A stretch of 64,000 nt of DNA from Streptomyces lienomycini (GTDB lineage: Bacteria > Actinomycetota > Actinomycetes > Streptomycetales > Streptomycetaceae): assembly GCF_027947595.1 (NCBI RefSeq), contig NZ_CP116257.1, forward strand, positions 6,322,001-6,386,000. The letters run 5' to 3'. Below are positions 19,054 through 27,033 of the stretch, one piece after another. Positions within the stretch are counted from its first letter, which is position 1. Every line of letters begins with the position of its first letter. The notes under the pieces are model-generated. The model ran no database searches, had not been told where the DNA came from, and was given only the letters and a program-made list of their open reading frames with translations. Made by a program: the position numbers and the translations under genes.

Positions 19054-19082
19054 AACGTAGGTGTGCGGCGCTTGCGCGTCAA
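19054..19082 (-). promoter_or_regulatory. predicted vegetative promoter of arabinofuranosidase gene
   Basis: On the minus strand, TTGACG (19077-19082), a 17-base spacer and TACGTT (19054-19059) match the -35/-10 consensus of the principal sigma factor. It lies about 110 bases before ATG 18944. Confidence 0.5.
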
Positions 19083-19226
19083 TGGTTCGGGCAGGAACTC
19101 CGGCAGGACTCTCCGGAAACCGGGGGGCCGCGGCACCGGGCGGCCCCGGGAACTGGCCGGGACGGCAACCCTCTTGGCATATTGCACTGGTGACCGAACG
19201 GCGGCCGGGGGAACGAGGAGACGACG

Positions 19227-19757
19227 GTGCGGACCAGGAAGGAGATGCGTCGCCTCGCTGACGCCCTCATCGACCCCATCCGGGTGACCGTGCCGGCCGA
19301 TCCCGAGGTGCTGTTCGAGGCACTCGTGGCCTCCGTCGGCGCGTGGCGGGGACGCGAGGTGGTCGTGCACCGGGCGGCCTTCCCGCCGCACACCGCGAGC
19401 GGCCTGTGGCTGGAGCGCGAGAGCCACGACGACGTGGTGGTGGACGAACGCGCCGCAGTGTGGCACCAGATCGTGATCCTCTGCCACGAGGTGTGGCACA
19501 TGAACCGCCGGGCGGCGGCGGAAGCGGGCGCCGGGGACGCCGGCGGTCCGCGGCCGGTGGCCGCGCGCACCGACTTCTCCCTGGCCGAGGAGCAGGAGGC
19601 GGACCGCTTCGGCATGCTGATGGGCAGTCGGCTGCGCGTGTGGCTGGACGCCTCCACCGACTCGGTGTTCGCCGCGGAGGGCGGCGGCCCGGAGAGCCCC
19701 CGGGACCTCGCCGGGCGCATCGGGGCCGCGCTCAACTACCGCGGGACGACCAGATGA
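19227..19757 (+). CDS. HExxH-motif protein, ImmA/IrrE-like putative metallopeptidase
   Basis: 176 residues. Centre: ILCHEVWHM with His87, Glu88 and His91 forming a zinc-binding HExxH motif, then EEQEAD at 122-127, whose acidic residues could be the third ligand as in ImmA/IrrE peptidases. No signal peptide or membrane helix, so it is cytoplasmic. GTG 19227 follows GAGGAG by six bases. Its stop overlaps the start of the next gene (ATGA), indicating coupled translation with the membrane protein. Relatives next to such membrane proteins are often labelled toxin components, but no HTH antitoxin partner is seen here and toxicity is not shown. The active site looks intact. Confidence 0.75.
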   Translation: MRTRKEMRRLADALIDPIRVTVPADPEVLFEALVASVGAWRGREVVVHRAAFPPHTASGLWLERESHDDVVVDERAAVWHQIVILCHEVWHMNRRAAAEAGAGDAGGPRPVAARTDFSLAEEQEADRFGMLMGSRLRVWLDASTDSVFAAEGGGPESPRDLAGRIGAALNYRGTTR

Positions 19758-20938
19758 ACAGCGTGATCAACTACGCGAGTTGCGGCGCCCTGTGGCTCGG
19801 CCTCGCGGTGCGCGCCCCCGACCTGCTGCGGCACCGGCACGATCCGTATCTGCGGGCGATCTGCGCGGTCCTGGGGCTGGCCGGGCTCTGCTTCCTGCTC
19901 GGGGCGCCGCCCACGGTCGGCGCCGTCAACCGGCTGAGCGGCGTGCCCAACCTCGCGGCTCCGCTCACCTACGCGGCCATCACCGGCTACTGCGCCGCCT
20001 CCCAGGTCCTCGTCGTCCACTGGCGCGGCGGACCCCGGGTGCGGCGCACCGCCCGCCGGTGGACACTCGCCTACGCCGCCGTGGTCCTGGGCATCGCGGT
20101 GGCCTTCGCGCTCGGCGACGCGCCCGCGGAACGCCGCACCGACCTGGACACCTACTACGCGACGACCCCGTACCTCGCCCAGATGATCGTGCTGTACCTG
20201 CTCGCCCACCTCACCGCGGCGAGTGTCACGACGGTGTCGGCGCTGCGCTGGGCCCGGCGGGTGCGCGGCGGACTGCGGGCGGGACTGCTGCTGCTGGGGA
20301 CCGGTTCGCTGTGCGGCGCCGGGTACAGCGTCACCAAGCTCGTCGCGGTGGGCGCCCGCTGGTCCGGGCGTGACTGGTCGCGTCTCGGCACCACCGTCTC
20401 CCCGGCCGCCGCGGGCCTCGGCGCGCTGGTGACGGTCGTCGGGGTGCTCGTGCCGCTGGTGGCGCCGCGGCTGGCCGGGCGGCGGCGGGCGGTACGGGCG
20501 TACGCCCGGCTGGAGCCGCTGGAGCGGGCGCTCGACGACCTGCTCGTCCGGCGGGCGCTGCGGCTGCCGCGCCCGCGGTTGGCCTCGCCCGAAACCCTCC
20601 TGATGTGGCGCCGGACCAGCATCCACAACGCGCTGAGCCACCTGGAGGCGTACGCCGACCGGGACCTGTACGACCGCACCCGCGCCGACGCGCTGACGGC
20701 GACGGGCGACCCGGCCCTGGCCGGGGCGCGGGCCTGGGCCGCGGTGATCACCGACGCGCTCCGGCACGAGGCCGGCCCGGGGCGGGCGGCGCCGTCGGCC
20801 CCCGGCGCCGGGCCGCTGCCCGCTCCGTCCCCGGACCCGGCCGACCTGGCGCGGATCTCCGACGTGTTCGCGGACGCCGTACGCGTACCGGCCGCCCCGG
20901 CCGTGCCGAGCGGGACGAGTACGGCGGGCACCGCGTGA
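19754..20938 (+). CDS. seven-helix membrane protein (MAB_1171c-like putative transporter)
   Basis: 394 residues: seven hydrophobic segments in the first 240 residues, then a cytoplasmic helical tail of about 150 residues ending in a Pro/Ala-rich stretch. Between helices 4 and 5 is RRTDLDTYYATTPYLAQM, which its neighbour at 21009 repeats almost exactly. Other shared marks are the GVPNLAAPLTY loop (GVPNFGAPLTY next door) and a WRGGPR loop. The transporter label belongs to the family name only: no transport motif is visible, and a 7TM sensory role is equally possible. It overlaps the HExxH gene by four bases. Confidence 0.75.
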   Translation: MNSVINYASCGALWLGLAVRAPDLLRHRHDPYLRAICAVLGLAGLCFLLGAPPTVGAVNRLSGVPNLAAPLTYAAITGYCAASQVLVVHWRGGPRVRRTARRWTLAYAAVVLGIAVAFALGDAPAERRTDLDTYYATTPYLAQMIVLYLLAHLTAASVTTVSALRWARRVRGGLRAGLLLLGTGSLCGAGYSVTKLVAVGARWSGRDWSRLGTTVSPAAAGLGALVTVVGVLVPLVAPRLAGRRRAVRAYARLEPLERALDDLLVRRALRLPRPRLASPETLLMWRRTSIHNALSHLEAYADRDLYDRTRADALTATGDPALAGARAWAAVITDALRHEAGPGRAAPSAPGAGPLPAPSPDPADLARISDVFADAVRVPAAPAVPSGTSTAGTA

Positions 20939-21008
20939 CGGGGCCCCGCCGCACGGGCGACCGGCGGGGCCCCGGCGGGGCGGCCCCGCACGAGAGGAGT
21001 GGTCCGGC

Positions 21009-22220
21009 GTGAGTCTCGTCGTCTACCTGGCGGCCCTGGTGTTCGGCATGACCTCCGTGCTGCTGTTCCGCCGCCCCCGCACCGCCATGCGCGATCCGCT
21101 GACCCTGTCCACCTGCGCGGCGGTCCTCCTCGGCGCCCTGGTCTTCGTGTGCGCCGCCCCGGCCACCCTGCGCACGGTCAACGACCTCACCGGAGTGCCC
21201 AACTTCGGGGCGCCGCTGACGTACGGCATGCTCTCCGCGTACAGCTGCGCGGTGCTGGTGCTGCTGATCAACTGGCGCGGCGGGCCGCGGCCGCTGGTGC
21301 GGCGGATGGTGCTGCGGAGCATGGCCGCCTACGGTCTGCTGGTGGCCGCCGTCGTCGTGCTGTTCCTGCTCGCCGACGCGGACACCGAGCGGCTGACCGA
21401 CCTCGACACGTACTACGCCGGTACGCCGTTCATGCGGGAGATGATCCTGCTGTACCTGCTCGGGCACAGCGCGGCGATGCTGGTGATGTGCGCCGTCTGC
21501 GTCAAGTGGGGCCGTGAGGTGGGCGGTCTGCTGCGGGCCGGGCTGCGGCTCATCCTGCTGGGCGCGCTGCTGGACGTGGTGGGGTTCCAGCTCACCAAGT
21601 ACACGGCCGTCGTGGCGCGCTGGGCCGGGCACGACCTCGACTTCCTGTCCACCACGGTGGCCCCGCCGATGGCCTCGCTGGCCGCGCTGCTGTGTTCCGC
21701 CGGGTTCGTGCTGCCCCGGCTGCTGCCGCCCGTGCTCGCCCACTGGCGGGGACTGGACGACTACCGGCGGCTGGATCCGCTGTGGTCGCTGGTGCGGTCG
21801 GTCTCCACCGCGCCGAAGCCGCCCGCCTCCTGGTGGCAGCTCCCCCGGGCCCGGCTCCAGTGGCGCGAGGTCTCCATACACGACGCCCTGCTCACCCTGG
21901 CGCCGTACTTCGACCACGACCTGCGCACCCGGGTGCGGGACGCGGCCCTGGGCGCGGGCCGCTCCGCGCACGCGGCCCGGCTGGCGGCGGAGGCGGCGAT
22001 GCTCGCCGACGCCGCGCGCCGGGCCGCGGCCCGCGAGGAACCGCCCGACACCGCCGGCAGCTACCGCCTGCACGCCACCGAGGTGCCCGGCCCGAGCGGC
22101 CTGGTGGAGCTGGCCCAGGCACTGCGCCGTCCGCCGGGCCGGGGCACCGCGTCCGGCGGCGCGCGTCCGTCCTCCCTGACCGGTACCGTTTCCGAACCCG
22201 AGGAGCCCCATGTCGCGTAG
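21009..22220 (+). CDS. seven-helix membrane protein, paralogue of the preceding gene (MAB_1171c-like)
   Basis: 403 residues starting at GTG 21009 (GAGAGGAG upstream). The topology matches the preceding gene: seven helices in the first 230 residues and a long cytoplasmic tail. Shared motifs include DLTGVPNFGAPLTY, NWRGGPR, and LTDLDTYYAGTPFMREMILLYLLGH. In the tail, WREVSIHDALLTLAPYFDHDLRTRV aligns with WRRTSIHNALSHLEAYADRDLYDRT of the first copy. The pair therefore arose by duplication and may act as a heterodimer. It overlaps the following monooxygenase gene by 11 bases. Confidence 0.75.
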   Translation: MSLVVYLAALVFGMTSVLLFRRPRTAMRDPLTLSTCAAVLLGALVFVCAAPATLRTVNDLTGVPNFGAPLTYGMLSAYSCAVLVLLINWRGGPRPLVRRMVLRSMAAYGLLVAAVVVLFLLADADTERLTDLDTYYAGTPFMREMILLYLLGHSAAMLVMCAVCVKWGREVGGLLRAGLRLILLGALLDVVGFQLTKYTAVVARWAGHDLDFLSTTVAPPMASLAALLCSAGFVLPRLLPPVLAHWRGLDDYRRLDPLWSLVRSVSTAPKPPASWWQLPRARLQWREVSIHDALLTLAPYFDHDLRTRVRDAALGAGRSAHAARLAAEAAMLADAARRAAAREEPPDTAGSYRLHATEVPGPSGLVELAQALRRPPGRGTASGGARPSSLTGTVSEPEEPHVA

Positions 22221-23610
22221 AGCTGTCGTCGTCGGCGCCGGACTGGCCGGCATGCTGGCCGCGGCCGTGCTGGCCCGGGCGGGCGTGGAGGTCGTCGTGG
22301 TGGACCGCGACGAGCTGCCCGACGGGCCCCGTCCGCGCCGGGGGCTGCCGCAGGGACGGCACGCGCACCTGCTGATGGCCGGCGGGCTGAGCGCCATGGA
22401 GGAGACGGTGCCGGGCGCGCGCCTGCGTGCGGCGCTGCTCGCCGCCGGGGCGCACGAGGTGTCCCTCAGCTCGGGCATGCTGGCCCTCACCCCCGAGGGC
22501 TGGCTGCGCAGGTGGCGGCGCGAGGGGCCCACCATGCTCACCTGCACCCGGGCGCTGCTGGACTGGACGGTGCGGGCCGCGGTGCTCGGACACACGCGGG
22601 TCGAGGTGCGCAGGGCGGCCGTGGTCGCACTGGCCGGGTCCCCGGAGCGGGTGCGGGGCGTGCGGGTCTCGGGGCCCGACGGCGAGGCGGTCCTCGACGC
22701 CGACCTGGTCGTCGACGCCAGCGGGCGCGGTACGCGGATCGTCCCGTGGCTGGACGGGCTCGGGCTGTCCGGCGTCCGGACGCGGACCGTGGACTCGGGT
22801 CTGGTCAACGCGTCGCGCCTGTACCGGGTACCGGCCGGGGCGGAGCGGTTCCCGCTGACGGTCGTGCACGCCGATCCGTACGTGTCGCGGCCGGGGCGGA
22901 GCGCCATGGTCATGCCGGTCGAGGGGGGCCGCTGGCTGGTGAGCTGCGGCGGCACGCGCGGCGGTGAGCCGCCCGCCGACCCGGACGGCTTCCTGCGGTA
23001 CACGCTCGACCTGCCCGACCCGATCGTCGGCCGGCTGGTCTCCGGCGCCGAGCCGCTCACCGACGTGCGTCTGAGCCGCTCGACCAGCAACGTGCGGCAC
23101 TACGTGGACAAGGCACGGAAGTGGCCGGAGGGCCTCGTGGTCCTCGGCGACGCGCTCGGCACCTTCAACCCGGCCTACGGGCAGGGCATGTCGGTGGCCG
23201 CGTTCGGCGCCCGCGTCCTCGCCCGCGAGCTGGAGCGGGCCGGCGGTCCCGACGCGCCCGGTCTCGCCCGGCGGGTGCTGCGGGGCGCGGCACGCCCGGT
23301 GGACGCGGCCTGGTCGGTGGCCGTCGGCCAGGACGTCCTCTACCCCGGGGTGCGCGGTGGGCGGCCGGGCGTCGCCGACCGGGCGGTGACGGCGTACACG
23401 CGGCGCATGACGAGGGCGGCCACCGGCTCCTTCGCGGCGGCGTCGGCGCTCTGGGACGTCACCAGCATGCGCACGCCGCCGACCCGTGTGTTCCACCCCG
23501 CCGCGGTCCTGGCGGCCCTCACCGGCCCCCCGCTGCCGCTGCTGACCGGCCCGCCCCTGACCCCGGCCGAGCGCGAGGTGCTCACCGGTCTCGACCGCAC
23601 GGGGGTGTGA
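22210..23610 (+). CDS. FAD-dependent monooxygenase/oxidoreductase
   Basis: 466 residues. The N-terminus has the Rossmann motif VVVGAGLAGMLAAAVLARAGVEVVVVDRD for FAD. The middle carries a DADLVVDASGRGTR strand like the DG motif of aromatic hydroxylases, and the second FAD motif GLVVLGDALGTFNPAYGQGMSVA at about 310-332 contains the flavin-binding GD. These are features of PHBH-like, tryptophan-halogenase-related monooxygenases. The substrate is unknown. It overlaps the membrane-protein gene by 11 bases and ends the four-gene unit, so it is probably co-expressed with the HExxH protein and the two 7TM proteins. Confidence 0.85.
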   Translation: MSRRAVVVGAGLAGMLAAAVLARAGVEVVVVDRDELPDGPRPRRGLPQGRHAHLLMAGGLSAMEETVPGARLRAALLAAGAHEVSLSSGMLALTPEGWLRRWRREGPTMLTCTRALLDWTVRAAVLGHTRVEVRRAAVVALAGSPERVRGVRVSGPDGEAVLDADLVVDASGRGTRIVPWLDGLGLSGVRTRTVDSGLVNASRLYRVPAGAERFPLTVVHADPYVSRPGRSAMVMPVEGGRWLVSCGGTRGGEPPADPDGFLRYTLDLPDPIVGRLVSGAEPLTDVRLSRSTSNVRHYVDKARKWPEGLVVLGDALGTFNPAYGQGMSVAAFGARVLARELERAGGPDAPGLARRVLRGAARPVDAAWSVAVGQDVLYPGVRGGRPGVADRAVTAYTRRMTRAATGSFAAASALWDVTSMRTPPTRVFHPAAVLAALTGPPLPLLTGPPLTPAEREVLTGLDRTGV

Positions 23611-23703
23611 GCGCGGCCGGACGGCGCCGAGCGCGCGGCACGGGGCCGGTCCCGGCGGGCTCGGTGCCCGGTGGACTCGGTGCCTGGTTGGCCGCGGCGG
23701 CGT

Positions 23704-24567
23704 TCAGCCCGCGAACGCCGGCTGCGCCAGCCCTCGACCGGCGTCCGGTACCACCAGCAGCGAGCCCGCGAGCGGGTGCGGGGCCGCCAGGCCGACCCGG
23801 GCCGTGGTGATGTACAGGTCGGTGAGGTCCGGGCCGCCGAAGGCGCAGGCCGTGACCCGGGGGACGGGCAGGGCGATCACCCGGTCCAGGGCGCCGGACG
23901 GGGTGTAGCGGCGTACCGCTCCGCCGTCCCACAGGGCGACCCACACACAGCCGTCGGCGTCCACGCACAGGCCGTCGGGGAAGCCCGCGCCCTCCTCGAC
24001 GACGGCCAGGGGGCGGCGCCCGGTGACCCGGCCGTCCCCGGCGGCGACGTCGAAGACGTCGATGCGGCGGGTCGGGGTGTCGACGTAGTACATCAGCCGG
24101 CCGTCCGGGCTCCAGCCGTTGCCGTTGCTCACCGTCACGTCGTCGAGGACCGTGTCGGCCGTGCCGTCGCCGGTGAAGCGGGTGAGCGTGCCTCCGCCCG
24201 GCGCCTCGTCGTAGCGCATGGTGCCGGCCCAGAGGCTGCCGTCGGGGGCGACGGCGGCGTCGTTGCCGCGGCGGCCGGGGACGGGCTCCCGGTGCAGCCA
24301 GCGGAAGGTGTCGTCGGCGTCGAGCAGGCCGATCCCGTCCCGCAGGTTGAGGACGAGGCCGCCGCCTGCGCGGGGCTTGACGGCGCCGACGTGCTGGTCG
24401 GTGCGGCGCAGGGTGCGCCGGCCGGTCGCCGGGTCGTAGGTGTGGACGCGGGAGTTCAGGATGTCCAGCCACAGGAGGCGTTCCGTCGCCGGGTCCCAGG
24501 TGGGCCCCTCGCCGAGGGTCGCCTCGTGGTGGACGGCCACCTCGAAGGCCGTGCCGGTCGTCGTCAT
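23704..24567 (-). CDS. SMP-30/gluconolactonase family protein
   Basis: 287 residues of a six-bladed beta-propeller lactonase. Metal-site residues of the family are present: Glu20 in LGEGPTWD, Asn in RGNDAAVAPDG, Asn in TVSNGNGWSPDG, and Asp in FPDGLCVDADG. It probably opens a sugar lactone in a catabolic pathway. It overlaps by four bases with the upstream IclR regulator gene, so both come from one message and the regulator is likely to respond to the same pathway. No sugar dehydrogenase or transporter lies beside it to reveal the sugar. Confidence 0.88.
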   Translation of the reverse strand: MTTTGTAFEVAVHHEATLGEGPTWDPATERLLWLDILNSRVHTYDPATGRRTLRRTDQHVGAVKPRAGGGLVLNLRDGIGLLDADDTFRWLHREPVPGRRGNDAAVAPDGSLWAGTMRYDEAPGGGTLTRFTGDGTADTVLDDVTVSNGNGWSPDGRLMYYVDTPTRRIDVFDVAAGDGRVTGRRPLAVVEEGAGFPDGLCVDADGCVWVALWDGGAVRRYTPSGALDRVIALPVPRVTACAFGGPDLTDLYITTARVGLAAPHPLAGSLLVVPDAGRGLAQPAFAG

Positions 24568-25337
24568 GCCGCGCTCCTGTGGCCGAGCCGCTCGGAGAGG
24601 TCGGCGGCGCCCTTGACGGCCAGTTGCTCCAGTTCGGCGCGGCGTTCCTCGCTCCAGCGGATCATAGGCACCGAGATCGACAGCGCGGCGACGACACGGC
24701 CGGTGCGGTCGCGGACCGGGGCGGCCACGCAGGAGACGTCGGGGTTGGACTCGCGGCTCTCGACCGCGGTGCCGCGTTCACGGATCGCGGCCAGCGCCTC
24801 GCGCAGGGCGGCGGGGTCGGTGATGCTGTTCGGCGTCATCGCGGTCAGCTCGGCGCCGTCGGGGAAGCGCGCGGCGACCTCCGGCCCGGGGAGGGAGGCG
24901 AGCAGCATCTTGCCGACGGACGTGCAGTGCGCGGGCAGTCGGCGTCCGGCCGCGGACACCATGCGCACCGCGTGCGTGGAGTCGACCTTGGCGATGTAGA
25001 TGACGTCCGTGTCCTCCAGGATCGCCACGTGCACCGTCTCGTCGCAGGTCTCGGCGACGGTGCGGGCGACCTGCTGGCCCTCGGCGGCGAGGTCGAGGTG
25101 CTCGGCGTAGCGCGCCCCGAGCTGGTACGGGCGCACGCCGAGCCGGTACCGTCCGGGCTGCCCGGCGACGGGGACGATGTACTTGCGGGCGGCGAGCGTG
25201 GTGACCAGCTCGTGGACGGTGGTGCGCGGCAACTGGAGCCGGCGCACGATGTCGGGGGCGGAGAGCGTGCCGTCCCCGTCGAGGAAGAGCTCCAGTATGT
25301 CGAGAGCCCGGGTCACGGCCGGCACGAGACGTCCCAT
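24564..25337 (-). CDS. IclR family transcriptional regulator
   Basis: 257 residues: N-terminal winged HTH (VTRALDILELFLDGDG, then APDIVRRLQLPRTTVHELVTTLAARKYI) and a C-terminal effector domain (about 85-250) with HAVRMVSAAGRRLPAHCTSVGKMLLA, where small acids or sugars bind. I set ATG 25337 because GGAGGG lies upstream; a longer reading to 25373 would begin inside the operator region. It likely controls itself and the SMP-30 gene through the inverted repeat at 25359-25396. Confidence 0.9.
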   Translation of the reverse strand: MGRLVPAVTRALDILELFLDGDGTLSAPDIVRRLQLPRTTVHELVTTLAARKYIVPVAGQPGRYRLGVRPYQLGARYAEHLDLAAEGQQVARTVAETCDETVHVAILEDTDVIYIAKVDSTHAVRMVSAAGRRLPAHCTSVGKMLLASLPGPEVAARFPDGAELTAMTPNSITDPAALREALAAIRERGTAVESRESNPDVSCVAAPVRDRTGRVVAALSISVPMIRWSEERRAELEQLAVKGAADLSERLGHRSAA

Positions 25338-25358
25338 GTCCAGCCCCCTCCCTAGGTG

Positions 25359-25396
25359 TGTTCGAAATTTCAACAGTCGATCGGAATCGCGAACAC
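25359..25396. promoter_or_regulatory. putative IclR operator
   Basis: The outer repeat TGTTCG (25359-25364) and CGAACA (25390-25395) flanks a region containing the palindrome GAAATTTC (25364-25371). It lies just downstream of the predicted -10 box of the iclR gene, a normal place for an IclR autorepressor. The sequence shows the dyad; binding is inferred. Confidence 0.4.
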
Positions 25397-25426
25397 AGGC
25401 TACTCACATCGCGTTTGCCTGGGCAA
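25397..25426 (-). promoter_or_regulatory. predicted promoter of iclR-SMP-30 unit
   Basis: On the minus strand, TTGCCC (25421-25426), an 18-base spacer and TAGCCT (25397-25402), adjacent to the putative operator and about 60 bases before the start codon. Confidence 0.4.
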
Positions 25427-25484
25427 TGGGCGGGCGGGGCGCCGCTCCGCTCCCCGCGGCCCGCGTGATCCGCCGTGGTCCACG

Positions 25485-26087
25485 ATGATGGTGCCCATGC
25501 CCACCGGAAACCGGCCCGCGGGGCCGTTCACCCCGCGCGACCTCCAGTTGGTCCTGCTGCGCCGCATGGCCGACCACAACCCGGGCCCCGTGGAGGACGC
25601 CCGCCGGGCGCTGGGCGCCTCGGTCGCGGACATGCGCGAGGCCAACAGGCGCTGGCAGGCGATGCTCCGCTCCCCCCGCTCCCGCTCGGCCGCCTCCCGG
25701 TACCGCTCGGTCCTCGGTGAACCGGAGTCGGTGGCGCCCCGCCGGATCGGCGACCTGGAGTGCGAGGCCCGGCAGTGGGCGCTGCCGCTCTGGCCCGACC
25801 TGCGGTTCGAGGTGCTCGTCGCCGACAGGGGCGTGGTCTGGAACGAGTGGCTGGTGCGCGCGCCCGGCGCGCGGGGTCCGGAGCTGCGCACGCTGGACGA
25901 CCTCACGCCCTGGTCGTGCACGGTCGACGAGGCGGCCCGCGCCTTCGCCCCCGCCCGGCCGCTCCAGGGCTCGGCCCCGACCCGCTGGGGGCTGGCCTTC
26001 ACCGCCCCGGACCGCGACGGCGTACGGCACGAGGTGGTCGCGGAGTTCACCTGGGGGCTGTTGCAGCGCACGGCGGTCGGCGGCTGA
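25485..26087 (+). CDS. hypothetical protein
   Basis: About 200 residues with no recognised family. It contains an N-terminal helical part (FTPRDLQLVLLRRMADHNPGP, then DARRALGASVADMREANRRWQAML) and a C-terminal part rich in Trp and Arg (WALPLWPDLRFEVL, then VWNEWLVRAPG). No signal peptide, membrane helix or known catalytic motif. Third-position GC bias supports coding. The start is uncertain: ATG 25485, 25488 and 25497 are all in frame and none has a good ribosome site. It is convergent with the GntR gene. Confidence 0.7.
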   Translation: MMVPMPTGNRPAGPFTPRDLQLVLLRRMADHNPGPVEDARRALGASVADMREANRRWQAMLRSPRSRSAASRYRSVLGEPESVAPRRIGDLECEARQWALPLWPDLRFEVLVADRGVVWNEWLVRAPGARGPELRTLDDLTPWSCTVDEAARAFAPARPLQGSAPTRWGLAFTAPDRDGVRHEVVAEFTWGLLQRTAVGG

Positions 26088-26129
26088 CGCGGGCCCCGCG
26101 GGGGTGGGCCGTCCGGCGGGGGCGGGCGG

Positions 26130-26837
26130 TCAGCGTTCGTCCTCCGGGTCCCAGTCCAGCAGGCGGACCTTGGCGACCGTACGGACGTGGCGGCGCATCG
26201 CGGCGGCGGCCTGCCGGGGCTCCCGGGCGGCGACGGCGTCCAGGATCGCCCGGTGCTGGGCCAGGGAGCGGCCGGGGCGGCCTGGCTGGCGCAGCGACTC
26301 GGTGCGGCTCTCGGCGATCTGGTGGGCGATGGAGCGCATGAACTCGGCGAGCAGGCTGCTGTGCGCCGCCGCCGTCACCGCGGCGTGGAACAGCCGGTCG
26401 CCCTCGACGCCGTGCCCGTCCCGGTCGATCTCCTCGGCCATCACGTCCAGCGCGGACCGCATCGCGGTGAGGTCGTCGTCCGTGCGGCGCTCGGCGGCCA
26501 GTTCGGCGAGTTTCGTCTCCAGGGCCTCGCGGGCCTCCAGGACGTCCGGGAGGCGCCGGCGGCGTTCGACCATCTTCTCGACCGGCTCGACGTCCAGGCT
26601 GTCGCGGACCAGATAGGTCCCGCCGCCGTGCCGCGCCTCCACCAGGCCCTGCACCTCCAGGACCACGATCGCCTGCTTGACCGAGGCACGGCTGACGCCG
26701 AGGCGCTGGGCGAGGTCCCGTTCGGGCGGAAGCCGGTCGCCGGCCCGCAGGCCGCCGTCGGTGACGTACTGACGCAGCCGCTCCAGCACCTGTTCGTACA
26801 GGCGCTGCCTGGTCATGGGGCGCAGGGCGTCGGTCAT
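26130..26837 (-). CDS. FadR-type GntR family regulator, likely malonate operon repressor (MatR role)
   Basis: 235 residues. The winged HTH (YEQVLERLRQYVTDGGLRAGDRLPPERDLAQRLGVSRASVKQAIVVLEVQGLVEARHGGGTYLV) is followed by a helical FadR/FCD ligand domain (about 90-225) with FHAAVTAAAHSSLLAEF and QHRAILDAVAAREPRQAAAAMRRHV, whose histidines and acidic residues usually bind a metal and a carboxylate. It is divergent from the malonate carrier gene, with AGTGGCT palindromes between them, so it probably represses both until malonate or malonyl-CoA appears. ATG 26837 was chosen by its fit to the GntR start; the upstream extension enters the operator. Confidence 0.9.
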   Translation of the reverse strand: MTDALRPMTRQRLYEQVLERLRQYVTDGGLRAGDRLPPERDLAQRLGVSRASVKQAIVVLEVQGLVEARHGGGTYLVRDSLDVEPVEKMVERRRRLPDVLEAREALETKLAELAAERRTDDDLTAMRSALDVMAEEIDRDGHGVEGDRLFHAAVTAAAHSSLLAEFMRSIAHQIAESRTESLRQPGRPGRSLAQHRAILDAVAAREPRQAAAAMRRHVRTVAKVRLLDWDPEDER

Positions 26838-26893
26838 GAGGTCCCCCCTCTCGACGGGAGCGTAACACCGGGCCGACGGCGGGCCGATGGACG

Positions 26894-26996
26894 AGTGGCT
26901 GAGCCAATTGTTGCGCGACCCCTTGACGCCGGACCGGGCCGGGCCCACGCTGACCTGCCAACCGCACCATCCAAGTGGCTCAGCCACTCAGCCACT
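26894..26996. promoter_or_regulatory. GntR-type operator sites in matR-matC divergent region
   Basis: Two dyads of the same design: AGTGGCTGAGCCAAT (26894-26908, one mismatch) and the perfect 7-1-7 palindrome AGTGGCTCAGCCACT (26974-26988). A third half-repeat, AGCCACT, follows directly at 26990-26996. They flank a predicted promoter. The repeated sequence is plain in the DNA; its binding by the adjacent GntR protein is inference. Confidence 0.6.
26923..26951 (+). promoter_or_regulatory. predicted promoter of malonate operon
   Basis: TTGACG (26923-26928), a 17-base spacer and CACGCT (26946-26951). The -35 is good and the -10 is weak. It lies between the two operator dyads, so a bound repressor would block it. 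Confidence 0.4.
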
Positions 26997-27033
26997 CCTA
27001 TCGGCAGTCAGGTCAGCACTCGGGAGCCCCCGC

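Noticed and set aside
23611..23703. Repeated CTCGGTGCC in the gap between convergent genes
   Set aside because: Two imperfect copies in GC-rich spacer, no clear hairpin or frame.
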